DNA of 64,000 bases, taken from NCBI RefSeq assembly GCF_019048525.1, contig NZ_CP077369.1, forward strand, positions 2,108,001-2,172,000, written 5' to 3'. The stretch is from Acinetobacter lwoffii (lineage in GTDB: Bacteria; Pseudomonadota; Gammaproteobacteria; Pseudomonadales; Moraxellaceae). The notes beneath the pieces are model-generated. The model was given only the letters and a program-made list of their open reading frames with translations. It ran no database searches and was not told the origin of the DNA. Every line of letters begins with the position of its first letter. Position 1 is the first letter of the stretch. The position numbers and the translations under genes are program-made. Shown one piece after another: positions 30,250 to 40,102 of the stretch.

Positions 30250-30894
30250 ATGATTGGGCATCAGCGTGACATACTGGCAACATTAGGAATCGATCTCTGG
30301 ATTCCTAGGGACAGCGCATGTCAGCCGCACCAGGTTTCGATCTGGCGTGATCAGGCTGCACCTGAATTTCACACCGATATCGTCTTACCACAGCCTGCTT
30401 CCGTAGAGGCGTTGGCTGATCTACCGATTCCTGAGCCAGAGCCAATTGTTACGCTTAAGGTTGATACACCACCTGCGGCACCGACTCACATTGCACCTGT
30501 TCAGGAACAGCGTGAAATCGTACAAATCCCGCCATTCAGTTTGCAGGCTTTAAGTCTGGCACATTGCAGTATCGTGATTGATGCAACTGCAATGACCGAA
30601 GACACCCAGAATTTATGGGGCAATATCCAGCGTGCAGTCCCAGGTGAGTTTCATGAGCTGAACTGGCCATTTCCCTGGGCCAATGTTCAGGATGGACATG
30701 GTGTAGAATCCTATATTCAGGGTTTTCTGGATGGAATGAGTGCAGAGAAAAATATTATTTTCCTCGGGCCTGTAGCGCATATATCAAATACGAAAATGAT
30801 CCAGTTGGCATCTTTACAAGAAATGCTGGATCAGCCGATTCTAAAAAAACGTTTATGGCAGTTTATGCAAAATAGGACTGCCAGTCTGGGATAA
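30250..30894 (+). CDS. Probable divergent DNA polymerase III psi subunit (HolD-like)
   Basis: 214 residues without an obvious family. The N-terminus QRDILATLGIDLWIPRDS matches in spacing and character the start of E. coli psi (RRDWQLQQLGITQWSLRRP), the part that binds chi. The C-terminus ILKKRLWQFMQN resembles psi's ending ARAALWQQI. Between them are a Pro/Glu-rich linker (about 55-95) and a compact alpha/beta region. If correct, it joins the clamp loader to SSB through chi. The assignment is by eye and needs a profile search. Confidence 0.5.
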   Translation: MIGHQRDILATLGIDLWIPRDSACQPHQVSIWRDQAAPEFHTDIVLPQPASVEALADLPIPEPEPIVTLKVDTPPAAPTHIAPVQEQREIVQIPPFSLQALSLAHCSIVIDATAMTEDTQNLWGNIQRAVPGEFHELNWPFPWANVQDGHGVESYIQGFLDGMSAEKNIIFLGPVAHISNTKMIQLASLQEMLDQPILKKRLWQFMQNRTASLG

Positions 30895-30916
30895 TCTTGC
30901 TGTGGAATAAAAATAG

Positions 30917-31882
30917 ATGAAACAAAAAGTGGTTGTATTTAGTCAAATTGATACTGATATTCAAAACAAGCTGGAACAAAATTATCAGGTTAGTTATATA
31001 CAACCGAAGCTAGGCGATGTGAATCAACAGCTTTTGCAGCAGGTTCAGGATGCTGATGGCATGATTGGCGCAGGGCGCTTGTTGAATCGCGATAATCTGG
31101 CCAGTGTCACCCGGTTAAAAATTATCTCCAGTGTCAGTGTCGGTTATGACAACTATGAACTGGATTATTTAAATGAAAAGAAAATTTATCTCAGTCATAC
31201 GTCGCATGTACTGACTGAAACCACTGCTGACCTGGCTTTCACTTTACTGATGTCAGCAGCACGCAAAGTGGCTTACTTGGATCAATGGACCAAGCAGGGA
31301 CAATGGCAGCGTACCGTGGGCGAAGCACAATTTGGTATGGATATTTTTGGAAAAACCCTCGGAATTATTGGTCTCGGTCATATTGGAGCTGCAATCGCAC
31401 GTCGTGGTTTTTACGGTTTTAATATGAATATTCTGTATCATAATCGTCGGGAAAAACCAGAACTTGCTCAAGGGTTGAATGCGAAATATTGCCAGCTTGA
31501 GGAACTGTTACAGCGTTCTGACTTTGTGGTCGTTGCAGTAGATTTGAATGCGGATTCTAAGGCGCTGATTGCGACAGCGGAATTGGCTAAAATGCAATCC
31601 CATGCAGTATTGGTCAATATTTCACGTGGCTCGGTCATTGATGAACAGGCATTAATTTCAGCTTTAAAAGCCAAGCAGGTTTTTGCTGCCGGTCTGGATG
31701 TGTATCAGAAAGAGCCGTTAAAGGAATCGGAATTATTCCAGTTGGATAATGTGGTTACATTGCCACATGTGGGTTCGGCCACTGCAGCCACCCGTAAAAA
31801 AATGGCAGAACTGGCTTATCAGAATCTTGTTGATGCCTTGGAAGGACGAGTGCCCCGTTATGTGGTCAATCCGGAATTTTAA
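30917..31882 (+). CDS. D-isomer 2-hydroxyacid dehydrogenase
   Basis: 321 residues. The NAD(P) fold GKTLGIIGLGHIGAAIARRG is near 145, with the R-E-H catalytic set (VNISRGSVIDEQAL, DVYQKEP, LPHVGSATAATR). It resembles the glyoxylate/hydroxypyruvate and 2-ketogluconate reductase group (GhrB/TkrA). The start lies 22 nt after the psi-like gene, so both may share a transcript. Confidence 0.88.
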   Translation: MKQKVVVFSQIDTDIQNKLEQNYQVSYIQPKLGDVNQQLLQQVQDADGMIGAGRLLNRDNLASVTRLKIISSVSVGYDNYELDYLNEKKIYLSHTSHVLTETTADLAFTLLMSAARKVAYLDQWTKQGQWQRTVGEAQFGMDIFGKTLGIIGLGHIGAAIARRGFYGFNMNILYHNRREKPELAQGLNAKYCQLEELLQRSDFVVVAVDLNADSKALIATAELAKMQSHAVLVNISRGSVIDEQALISALKAKQVFAAGLDVYQKEPLKESELFQLDNVVTLPHVGSATAATRKKMAELAYQNLVDALEGRVPRYVVNPEF

Positions 31883-31998
31883 AATGCATCTGATTCGTCG
31901 TTTAAATGGTATTAAAAAATAACATTTTCTTGCGTCTCTGCTCATTGTTCAATGCTATATTCAAGATAAATTAGATCGGCAGGATTAGAGATTTTTCA

Positions 31999-33441
31999 TT
32001 GAAACGATTGGCGCTGGCGTGTGGCTTAAGTCTGTATATGGTAGCAGGGCACGGCTCTAACCATGATTTTAATCAAGTAAATGTACAATTTTCTGTGCCT
32101 GATATTGGTACAGGCGTCGGCTTACTCGATCAACAAAAAGAAAAAATGATCGGTGAAAAAGTCTATCGTGAAGTGCATAAACAAATGCCAGTCATGCAGA
32201 ATCCATGGCTTGAAGATCAACTGCTTTCGGTATTTTCTCATATACTGAGTCAAACTCAGTTACAACAGCCGATCGGTTTGCTGGTGATTAATGATCCGCA
32301 AATTAATGCTTTCGCCGTACCGGGTGGCCTCTTTGCACTTAATGCTGGTCTGATTAATTCAGCCCGAAACATGGATGAAGTGGCAGGAGTGATGGCGCAT
32401 GAAATTGCACATGTCACACAACGTCATTACAGTCGTTCTCAGGATGCATTTAAAGGCCAAGGTTTACTGGCGCTAGCCGGAATTCTCGTCGGTGCTTTGG
32501 TCGCTTCTCAGGCAGATGGTGATGTCGGCACAGCGGTCATGATGGGTTCACAGGCAGTACTTCTAGATAAACAGCTCACCTATAGTCGTAATCAGGAGCG
32601 CGAAGCAGACCGGATCGGGATGCAGTATATGTACCGTTCTGGCTATAACCCGCATAGCATGGCAGACTTCTTTGAGGTCATGCATCGCTCGACCAGCCGA
32701 TTGAGCTTTCTGCCAGATTTCTGGTTCACTCATCCACTCACCACAGAGCGTATGAGTGAAGCGCGTTTACGTGCCAACCAGCTTCCTGCGGTGAAACGCA
32801 ATCTCAATGATCAAGACTTTGAAATTATCAAGTGGTATAGCAGGGTATTGTCTGGTCAGACCAATGCAGAGCAGCTTATCCTGATGGACCGGCAAAATAA
32901 TTTTGCAGGCCAGCTTGCCTTAACTGCCTATCAAATACAGCAAAGTGATTTCCAGGCCGCGCAGGCCACTTTAGATCGAGCAAAAAAGCATAACCAGATG
33001 CATCCTTTACAGGTTTTATTCCAGACTGATATTTATTTAGCTCAGAACCAGCTTGATGCAGCTTTGGAAAGTGTAGCGTCAGCAGCGCGGATCATGCCGG
33101 AAAATCGAGCGCTCAATTATAAATATGCAGAAGTGCTGATTCGCGCCAAGCAACCCGATAAAGCAAAAGTTTTAGTGCAGCGATTTCTAAATGCCAATTC
33201 ACGAGATGTCAGTGGCTGGCGACTAATGCAACTGGCTGCCAATGCAGAGCCAGATTCGCCGATTAAGGCTGCTAATGTGCTGCGCTATCGTGCAGAAGTA
33301 GAATACTGGTCAGGATATGAAGAAACTGCCATCAAATCATTATTACATGCACAGCGTAGCGTAAAGAATAATCAATCTTTATCGTCCACCATTCGCCAGC
33401 GTCTGAAGCAGATGCAGCAGGCACATCAATATAAGATTTAA
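31999..33441 (+). CDS. BepA-like periplasmic M48 metalloprotease with TPR repeats
   Basis: 480 residues from a TTG start. A signal peptide (MKRLALACGLSLYMVAG) leads into an M48 domain with intact zinc motif H134-E-I-A-H138 and a downstream QEREADRIGMQYM supplying the third ligand. The second half is helical with tetratricopeptide-like repeats. BepA-type proteins help assemble or degrade outer-membrane proteins such as LptD in the periplasm. Its intact active site contrasts with the degenerate M48 relative 4 kb upstream. Confidence 0.9.
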   Translation: MKRLALACGLSLYMVAGHGSNHDFNQVNVQFSVPDIGTGVGLLDQQKEKMIGEKVYREVHKQMPVMQNPWLEDQLLSVFSHILSQTQLQQPIGLLVINDPQINAFAVPGGLFALNAGLINSARNMDEVAGVMAHEIAHVTQRHYSRSQDAFKGQGLLALAGILVGALVASQADGDVGTAVMMGSQAVLLDKQLTYSRNQEREADRIGMQYMYRSGYNPHSMADFFEVMHRSTSRLSFLPDFWFTHPLTTERMSEARLRANQLPAVKRNLNDQDFEIIKWYSRVLSGQTNAEQLILMDRQNNFAGQLALTAYQIQQSDFQAAQATLDRAKKHNQMHPLQVLFQTDIYLAQNQLDAALESVASAARIMPENRALNYKYAEVLIRAKQPDKAKVLVQRFLNANSRDVSGWRLMQLAANAEPDSPIKAANVLRYRAEVEYWSGYEETAIKSLLHAQRSVKNNQSLSSTIRQRLKQMQQAHQYKI

Positions 33442-33548
33442 AGCTGAACTGGGTTTTAAGTTTTTGTATCAGGATGATATAGCAAGAATATATTCAATCA
33501 GGCTACAATATTTTTGAAAGATCAGCGTGAATCAAATTGAAGCATAAT

Positions 33549-33908
33549 ATGAAAAAAATACTATTGGGCGTGTGTCTACTGGGGTGGAGTTATGGGGTTT
33601 TTGCTGCGAGTGCAGTTGAATATGTGGAAACGATAGAACGAATTAATGCGGATTATAAAAAGGAATCGCGTCAGTTTTTAAGTGGTTTAAATCCGCAGCA
33701 ACAGGGATTTAGTCCTGAGCAGAATGCAAAATTTTGTGGAATTGTAGGACGCTATGTTGATCGTTTATATCAAGCCGCTGACCAGAATCGTGCTTATCTA
33801 GATCGTCAGTTTCAAAATATGAGTAAACAGGATGTAATTGTAGAAGTGAAATCGTCTAAAGAGATGCAATTACTTAAGCGTTATCAGGTCGATTGTAATT
33901 TGCAATGA
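33549..33908 (+). CDS. Small exported protein of unknown function
   Basis: About 119 residues. The signal peptide MKKILLGVCLLGWSYGVFA with an AxA-type cleavage site precedes a helical, charged mature part with two cysteines (in AKFCGIVG and the C-terminal VDCNLQ) that could pair in the periplasm. I use the ATG at 33549; a TTG at 33537 would add four residues. No family recognised. Confidence 0.7.
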   Translation: MKKILLGVCLLGWSYGVFAASAVEYVETIERINADYKKESRQFLSGLNPQQQGFSPEQNAKFCGIVGRYVDRLYQAADQNRAYLDRQFQNMSKQDVIVEVKSSKEMQLLKRYQVDCNLQ

Positions 33909-33977
33909 GAATACGTCAGGAACTGTCTTTGATTAAAGGCAGTTCAACGTTAAAGAGGAAATGCTAGAGAGTATGGA

Positions 33978-34424
33978 TTAAGCAAGTTGCGCTTTGATTT
34001 TGGCGGAAACTTGTGCAGGATCGGCGCGCCCGGCTATGAGCGGACGCAGAGAATTCATCACCTTACCCATATCTTTCATGCTAGTAGCTTGTTGCGCTGC
34101 AATAGCTTGCGCAATCATGGAATCAAGTTCTTCCTCAGTCATAGCTTCTGGTAGAAACTGAGACAAAATCTCAATTTCGGCTTGTTCCTTACTAGCTAAA
34201 TCATCTCGGCCAGCGCCTGCAAAGGCTTTAACCGATTCTTTACGTTGTTTAATTTGTTTTTCAATGACCGCAAGAACCTGAGCGTCGTCAAGTTCTTTGC
34301 GCTCATCGACTTCGATTTGCTTAATTGCTGCCTGTAGACTACGAATGACCGTCAGCTTGGACATTTCTTTGGCACGCATTGTTGCTTTCAAAACATCCGT
34401 GATTTGGTCTTTTAAAGTCGTCAT
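33978..34424 (-). CDS. GatB/YqeY domain protein
   Basis: A 148-residue helical protein. EKQIKQRKESVKAFAGAGRDDLA and the C-terminal MKDMGKVMNSLRPLIAGRADPAQVSAKIKA match YqeY, a homologue of the tRNA-binding tail of GatB. Function is unsettled. It directly follows rpsU, an association that recurs in many bacteria. Confidence 0.9.
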   Translation of the reverse strand: MTTLKDQITDVLKATMRAKEMSKLTVIRSLQAAIKQIEVDERKELDDAQVLAVIEKQIKQRKESVKAFAGAGRDDLASKEQAEIEILSQFLPEAMTEEELDSMIAQAIAAQQATSMKDMGKVMNSLRPLIAGRADPAQVSAKIKAQLA

Positions 34425-34457
34425 TATTTATTCCAGGCAATCAATCACAAATTAATC

Positions 34458-34673
34458 TTAGTAAAGGCGAGTTGTACGTACTGATTCACGCGCCAATTTC
34501 TTTTGGTAGCGTTTAACAGCAGCAGCTTTTTTGCGCTTACGTTCTTGAGTTGGTTTCTCGTAGAATTCACGCTTACGTACGTCAGCAAGAACACCCGCTT
34601 TTTCGCATGAACGTTTGAAACGACGGATAGCTACGTCTACTGGTTCGCCTTCTTTCAATTTAACTTGTGGCAT
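34458..34673 (-). CDS. rpsU: 30S ribosomal protein S21
   Basis: 71 residues, very basic. It contains [44 protein letters not shown], the S21 pattern. GAGGATTC precedes the ATG. It is divergent from tsaD, as in many gammaproteobacteria. Confidence 0.98.
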
Positions 34674-34820
34674 GAAGAATCCTCATATCAGTTAGGGTAA
34701 GATCTCGGGCTGAATTGCCCTCAATCACAAGTGAAGGTCAGCATTTTACTCATTTACATCTCATACCACAAGTCTATAATAGTTGCTGCAATAGAATTGA
34801 TACAGGTTATAGGCAGTTTA

Positions 34821-35837
34821 ATGATCGTTTTAGGCTTGGAAACGTCGTGTGATGAAACAGGACTTGCGCTGTATGACAGCGAGTTGGGTTTGCGCGGACA
34901 GGTGCTTTATAGCCAGATTAAACTGCATGCAGAATATGGCGGTGTAGTTCCAGAGCTGGCGTCACGTGATCATGTGCGTAAACTGATTCCACTTATCAAT
35001 GAGCTGCTTGAACAGAGCGGCGTGAAAAAATCAGAAATTGATGCAGTCGCATATACCCGTGGCCCGGGTCTGATGGGCGCACTCATGACCGGTGCATTGT
35101 TTGGTCGTACTTTGGCCTTTGCGCTGAATAAACCCGCAATTGGTGTGCATCATATGGAAGGTCATATGCTGGCACCTTTATTGTCAGAAACTCCGCCTGA
35201 GTTTCCATTTGTCGCATTGTTGGTATCGGGTGGACATTCTCAGCTCATGGCTGCTTATGGCATTGGCCAGTATGAACTCTTGGGTGAATCCATTGATGAT
35301 GCGGCAGGCGAAGCATTTGATAAAGTCGCGAAGATGATGGGTCTGCCGTATCCGGGTGGCCCGAATATTTCCAAACTGGCAGAGCAGGGCGATCCAAATG
35401 CATTTGCATTCCCGCGACCAATGCTGCATCAAGGTTTAGAATTTTCATTCAGTGGTCTAAAAACCGCAGTTTCTGTACAAATGAAAAAACTCGGTGATGA
35501 AAACCGCGATGCCGATATCGCTGCCAGTTTTCAGGAAGCCATTGTCGATACTCTGGTGAAAAAGTCGGTGAAAGCACTGAAGCAAACGGGGCTTAAACGC
35601 CTGGTGATTGCGGGCGGTGTTAGTGCCAACAAGCGTTTACGTGAGCGTTTAGAAGCAGATTTAGCCAAGATTCGTGCATCTGTTTATTATGCTGAACCTG
35701 CACTCTGTACAGACAATGGTGCCATGATTGCTTTTGCGGGCTATCAGCGTCTCAAAGCAGGACAGCATGATGGCTTGGCTGTGACGACAACTCCACGTTG
35801 GCCAATGACGGAACTGACTAATCCGACTGAGGCATAG
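34821..35837 (+). CDS. tsaD: tRNA N6-adenosine threonylcarbamoyltransferase
   Basis: 338 residues. TsaD transfers the threonylcarbamoyl group onto A37 of ANN-decoding tRNAs, working with TsaB and TsaE. The start [14 protein letters not shown] is the standard N-terminus, so I reject 30 extra residues upstream. The metal site HHMEGHML and the ASKH-fold [12 protein letters not shown] are intact. It ends in TAG. Confidence 0.97.
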   Translation: MIVLGLETSCDETGLALYDSELGLRGQVLYSQIKLHAEYGGVVPELASRDHVRKLIPLINELLEQSGVKKSEIDAVAYTRGPGLMGALMTGALFGRTLAFALNKPAIGVHHMEGHMLAPLLSETPPEFPFVALLVSGGHSQLMAAYGIGQYELLGESIDDAAGEAFDKVAKMMGLPYPGGPNISKLAEQGDPNAFAFPRPMLHQGLEFSFSGLKTAVSVQMKKLGDENRDADIAASFQEAIVDTLVKKSVKALKQTGLKRLVIAGGVSANKRLRERLEADLAKIRASVYYAEPALCTDNGAMIAFAGYQRLKAGQHDGLAVTTTPRWPMTELTNPTEA

Positions 35838-35852
35838 ATTTCAGGCTTGAAG

Positions 35853-35878
35853 AAAAGAGGCTTAGGCCTCTTTTTTAT
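35853..35878 (+). terminator. Terminator after tsaD
   Basis: AAAAGAGGC-TTAG-GCCTCTTTTTT hairpin 16 nt after the stop (the central bases are shared between arm and loop). Confidence 0.85.
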
Positions 35879-36041
35879 TGTGAATTTTTAAATGAAAACT
35901 TATAGCAACGGTATGTTGTAAATATATAGTTTTATAGCTGTATTTAGAACTCTTATATTCTATTGAAACTGGAAAAATAGTTTAATAGCTTAAGTTGATA
36001 TCATGCATATTTTTACAGGTTTGCAGCAGAGGCAATCTCGA

Positions 36042-37001
36042 ATGGAAAATATAAATTTCAAAAGTTTTCAGGATGCTGGAGAGGCGGTGTTAAAGTTTTT
36101 GCATCAGCATTTTGGCTTTAATTTATGGATGATCACCCGGGTAGAAGGCCAAGACTGGATTGTGCTGCAAAGTGAAGATCATGGTTATGATATACGACCC
36201 GGTCAAGTGTTTCAGTGGGCTGATTCTTTTTGTTCTCATATGGTCGCAGGTAAGGCCCCGAGAATTGCCCCCCGCTCTGAAGAAATTCCTTTATACGCCA
36301 CAGCGCCGATTAATCAGCAGGTCTGTATAAAATCTTATATTGGTCAGCCACTCCTTAAAGAAGATGGCAGTTTGTTTGGAACACTCTGTGCGATTGATCC
36401 AGAAACCAAATCGGAAGCTATTGTGCAAGATATGCAACTGGTCGAGTTGTTGGGACAATTGCTCAGTTCGATCTTGCAGGCAGAATTACGTCAGAGTGAG
36501 CAGATAAGACAGCATGAATTATTGCAGGAAGAAGCCAGTAAAGATGAATTGACCGGGCTCTATAATCGCCGGGCCTGGGAAAAACTGCTGCGAGCTGAAG
36601 AAGAGCGTTGCAAGCAATATGGTCATCCCGCCGCTGTATTATTTATTGACCTGAATGACCTAAAAAAGGTGAATGATAGTTTGGGTCATGATGAAGGTGA
36701 CAGGCTGATTCAAAATGCGGCTCAAGTATTACGAGATAATGTACGGATCAACGATATTGTTGCCCGTTTGGGTGGTGATGAGTTTGTGATTCTTAGCGTA
36801 GAAAATGATGAAACGGGTACTGAAAGTTTAGTGGATCGTTTAATTAATGCCTTTGCAGCAGCAAACATTGGCGCAGCGATTGGTATGGCGATGCGTCATC
36901 CGAGTCAGGGTTTATTTGCAGCGCTCGCACAAGCGGATCAGAACATGTTTGAATATAAACGTCGGAAAAAATCCAGTGAATCCGTGAGCAATCTCAAATA
37001 A
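36042..37001 (+). CDS. GAF-GGDEF diguanylate cyclase
   Basis: About 319 residues. An N-terminal GAF sensor domain (YIGQPLLKEDGSLFGTLCAIDP) precedes a GGDEF domain with DELTGLYNRRAW, LFIDLNDLKKVNDSLGHDEGD and the active-site RLGGDEFVIL. It should make cyclic-di-GMP in response to an unknown ligand. There is no membrane helix. AGAGG lies 9 nt before the ATG at 36042, so I prefer that start to the ATG at 36003. No inhibitory RxxD motif is apparent before GGDEF. Confidence 0.9.
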   Translation: MENINFKSFQDAGEAVLKFLHQHFGFNLWMITRVEGQDWIVLQSEDHGYDIRPGQVFQWADSFCSHMVAGKAPRIAPRSEEIPLYATAPINQQVCIKSYIGQPLLKEDGSLFGTLCAIDPETKSEAIVQDMQLVELLGQLLSSILQAELRQSEQIRQHELLQEEASKDELTGLYNRRAWEKLLRAEEERCKQYGHPAAVLFIDLNDLKKVNDSLGHDEGDRLIQNAAQVLRDNVRINDIVARLGGDEFVILSVENDETGTESLVDRLINAFAAANIGAAIGMAMRHPSQGLFAALAQADQNMFEYKRRKKSSESVSNLK

Positions 37002-37490
37002 TTTCTGCTTAAAATTTTCTGTAAATGATTAAGTATCTCATATCATAAAAATGATCATTTTCTATGCTCTAAAGTCATCCTATCTTTCAATATTCTCTTT
37101 CATAATCATGAATGAAAAGTTGAACATGATTCTCCATAAAAAGAAAATTCAATCCATCTTTAACTTAACAATTACAAATTTTATAAGCTTTGTTGCAAAG
37201 TAAATTGATTTAATTAAATGCGCTTTAATTGTATTGAAAAGTGACACTGGTAAGGAACAAGATTCACATAAGCACTTCATTTCTTATGATAATTGTTGTT
37301 TGAAATATACATTAAAATTACAGAACCAAAAATTTCTTTGTTTAAAGATAAAGCGATATCGAAGGATAAAGCTGGCTGCCAAGAAAAAATATCACCGGCA
37401 GAAATAGCATTTGAGCTGTTCAGTTTCGAGAAGGCCAATCTTTAGTGATCACCAAATAAAAATGCAAAGAAATTTTAGGGAATAAATTTT
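37002..37490. other. Gene-free A+T-rich interval
   Basis: 489 bp between the cyclase and the lipoprotein gene. I see no RNA gene, no repeat and no convincing terminator, only A+T-rich DNA presumably carrying the lipoprotein promoter. Confidence 0.4.
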
Positions 37491-38537
37491 ATGAAAAAGC
37501 AGATTTCTATCTTTGGACTTGCTCTTGTTTCGGGTTTAATGAGTGCCTGTGGCGGTGGTGGGGGAAGTAGCTCAGACAGTCCTACTGTCACTACACCTCC
37601 AAATGTTCCTACGGAAAGTATTTCCCCTGAGCTTTCAGAGGAGTTTGTCCCGTTTGAAGATCAGGATATTGTAAAGAAAATTCGCGATAAAATTTCCGGA
37701 AATACCAGTAATGATACCGACTATAATGTTGCTCTAGGTCACATGATTGGAGAAGTATTCGCAGATTATCCTTATGGGCGTACTGCACGTATTATCAAAA
37801 TTTATAATTTGGGCATCAATAGTATTAAATATCCAAATCTGATCTGTTCGGAAGTCAATACCACTGGTTCGGTCAAAACCCTGAAATTAAAAACAGATAA
37901 AGATAACTGTATTATTCTGGATAAAACTTACCGTAAAGGCTCAAACATTACTCAGACGGTGAATGGTGACACGACGACTTTAAGCTTTAGCAATGTCCGT
38001 TATGGTTCAAATGTAGATTTTAATCTCAAGGACGACTACCTGATTTCTGGCACAATTGCGCATCGTAAAACCAAAAATAACATGGGGCAATCCGAATCTT
38101 ATCAAATCGATCAGTTGGAATTCCAGCGTATCGCCGAGACCGGTCAGGCAGGTACTTCTGGAATCGCATTTGATACAAAGAGCAAAGAATATCTGCAGGT
38201 GCGTAATTATAATTACAGCTTGGTTGATGATTATGGTAGTGGCAGTAATGGGATTCGTACCTTAACCAGTCGTGGTATGATTATCGGTCAGCCTGATCTG
38301 GCAGATTATCGTTACAGTTTTGATTTTAATACCACGACACCATTTAAAATGGATGAAACCGTATTAAATAACTATAAGCATTTGCCAAAAGAGGGCGTGC
38401 TTAGAATTAAGGACAGCGATGATCAGGTGATTGAAGTCAAACAGAACCAGCCTGAATCATTGAAGGCTACTGTTTATTTCAATGGCAGTGAAATTGATGA
38501 CCTGCTATGGTCTACCATTATCGGTGATAAACAATAA
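37491..38537 (+). CDS. Large predicted lipoprotein
   Basis: 348 residues. The signal peptide ends in the lipobox LMSAC, and the mature part begins with Cys followed by five glycines and a Ser/Pro/Thr-rich linker. This is a common tether for surface-exposed Acinetobacter lipoproteins. The remainder is beta-rich in appearance and matches no family I know. It has its own terminator and long upstream region, so it is probably monocistronic. Confidence 0.75.
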   Translation: MKKQISIFGLALVSGLMSACGGGGGSSSDSPTVTTPPNVPTESISPELSEEFVPFEDQDIVKKIRDKISGNTSNDTDYNVALGHMIGEVFADYPYGRTARIIKIYNLGINSIKYPNLICSEVNTTGSVKTLKLKTDKDNCIILDKTYRKGSNITQTVNGDTTTLSFSNVRYGSNVDFNLKDDYLISGTIAHRKTKNNMGQSESYQIDQLEFQRIAETGQAGTSGIAFDTKSKEYLQVRNYNYSLVDDYGSGSNGIRTLTSRGMIIGQPDLADYRYSFDFNTTTPFKMDETVLNNYKHLPKEGVLRIKDSDDQVIEVKQNQPESLKATVYFNGSEIDDLLWSTIIGDKQ

Positions 38538-38548
38538 TTCGAGATGTC

Positions 38549-38579
38549 AAAAAAGCCCTGTATTTCCAGGGCTTTTTTT
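38549..38579 (+). terminator. Terminator after the lipoprotein
   Basis: AAAAAAGCCCTG-N6-CAGGGCTTTTTTT hairpin 12 nt after the stop. Confidence 0.9.
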
Positions 38580-38638
38580 GTTATTGATTGGGGAGAAGTC
38601 TTTATTACAAAACTATTTTGAATAGCCGTGCTAATAAA

Positions 38639-38959
38639 TCAGGTAACTGTAGCATCCAATAACAATTCGGCGGGATAAACCGCTTGCCATGAAGTTTTAA
38701 ACTGTTTATGCACTTGGTCAATTGGGAAAGTACTGAGTTTTGCAATATTTTGCGCTTTTTGAATATTGTCGGCGCGCATATATGCAATCAAATAGTCCTG
38801 ACCATGAAGTTGCAGATAAAACCAGGACTCGACATGAACCTGTTCAGCCTTAAGCGTTTCAATTACTTCGTCTTGACGTGCTTTCAAAGTACGCTGCCAG
38901 TCATGAACTTGCTGCATGTGTAAGGGCTTAAGTTGAATGAGAACTGCGCCGACATCCAT
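38639..38959 (-). CDS. DUF6176-like small protein
   Basis: About 106 residues beginning MDVGAVLIQLKP. The pattern of an N-terminal beta strand, then WQRTLKARQDEVIETLKAEQVHVESWF, resembles the DUF6176 ferredoxin-like fold. I start at 38959: an upstream in-frame ATG at 39052 would run back through the terminator at 39008-39035. Function unknown. Confidence 0.65.
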   Translation of the reverse strand: MDVGAVLIQLKPLHMQQVHDWQRTLKARQDEVIETLKAEQVHVESWFYLQLHGQDYLIAYMRADNIQKAQNIAKLSTFPIDQVHKQFKTSWQAVYPAELLLDATVT

Positions 38960-39007
38960 AATTTTAATTTTCTTTTGAATATCATCATTATATAAATGAT
39001 TTATATG

Positions 39008-39035
39008 AAAAAAGCGACCTGAACCGGTCGCTTTT
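39008..39035 (-). terminator. Terminator after the AAA ATPase gene
   Basis: AAAAAGCGACC-tgaac-CGGTCGCTTTT hairpin just beyond the ATPase stop on the minus strand. Confidence 0.8.
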
Positions 39036-39041
39036 AAGTTG

Positions 39042-39914
39042 TTAAGAGGCATTTAGTTGGGTTGAACCAATCCAGTGTTTGGAAAACTGATAGGCAGCAC
39101 GTCCTGAACGTTGACCGCGTGCCTGACACCAGCGTAGGGCTTCAGCACGGGTTTCTGGCGTGAGTTCCATGCCTGCCTTTTTGAGGTAATGTTCGACAAT
39201 TTCCAAATACAGGTTCTGATCCATTGGATAGAAAGACAGCCATAAACCAAAGCGGTCAGACAGTGAAATTTTTTCTTCAATCGCTTCCTGAGGATGTAAT
39301 TCAGTATATTGCGGCACATCAACTCGGGTAACGGGCGTATTTTCATGCATGAATTCGGGTAATAAATGACGACGGTTACTGGTCGCATAAATCACAAAAT
39401 TGCTGGAACCGGACTGTAAAGAACCATCCAGAACACTCTTTAAACTGCGATAATTTTCATCTTCGGCATTAAAGGCCAGATCATCACAGTAGACAATAAA
39501 CTTCTCTGGACGCTCTGCAATGAGTTGCTGAATTTGAGGCAGATCGGATAAATCATCCCGTTCGATTTCAATTAATCGTAACCCTTGATCTGCATACTCG
39601 GTGAGTAGGGCACGAACAATGGAGGATTTACCCGTACCGCGTGAACCGGTCAGTAAGACATCATTGGCAGGTAAGCCGTTTAAAAACTGCAACGTGTTCT
39701 GGATGACTTTTTCTTTTTGTCGCTCAATCCCTTTTAAATCGGCCAGTTCCATCTGTCTAAGCTGATGAATAGGTTTGAGTTCACCATGTTGCCATTTATA
39801 GGCATGAGCAGAAAAATCAGGAATTTGTTTTAGTTCGGGCAGACTTTGCTGAAGTTGCTGCAGAACAGTCGAAAGGGCATTTAAAATATGGTCAGGTAAC
39901 TCAATTTTCGCCAT
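39042..39914 (-). CDS. DUF815-family AAA ATPase
   Basis: 290 residues. Walker A is GSRGTGKSS near 93-101, Walker B is KFIVYCDDLAF, sensor 1 is FVIYATSNRRHLLPE, and the arginine-rich RGQRSGRAAYQF stretch is at the C-terminus. DUF815 proteins are widespread in proteobacteria, with no agreed function. No partner gene is obvious here. Confidence 0.88.
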   Translation of the reverse strand: MAKIELPDHILNALSTVLQQLQQSLPELKQIPDFSAHAYKWQHGELKPIHQLRQMELADLKGIERQKEKVIQNTLQFLNGLPANDVLLTGSRGTGKSSIVRALLTEYADQGLRLIEIERDDLSDLPQIQQLIAERPEKFIVYCDDLAFNAEDENYRSLKSVLDGSLQSGSSNFVIYATSNRRHLLPEFMHENTPVTRVDVPQYTELHPQEAIEEKISLSDRFGLWLSFYPMDQNLYLEIVEHYLKKAGMELTPETRAEALRWCQARGQRSGRAAYQFSKHWIGSTQLNAS

Positions 39915-40102
39915 GATTTAACATTACAGATTTAAAATTATGGCTAAGATAGTACCATTGCAAAATTCACAGTCAAAGCCAGAAAAGTATGATAATTTGC
40001 TTAAAGTAGAGAATTTTCGTTATTGTAGAGGATAGAAAATTTGTACACATTTTCTGGCTCTGGGTACGAGCTGTATCAAGAATAAATATAGGGAAAAGGC
40101 AG

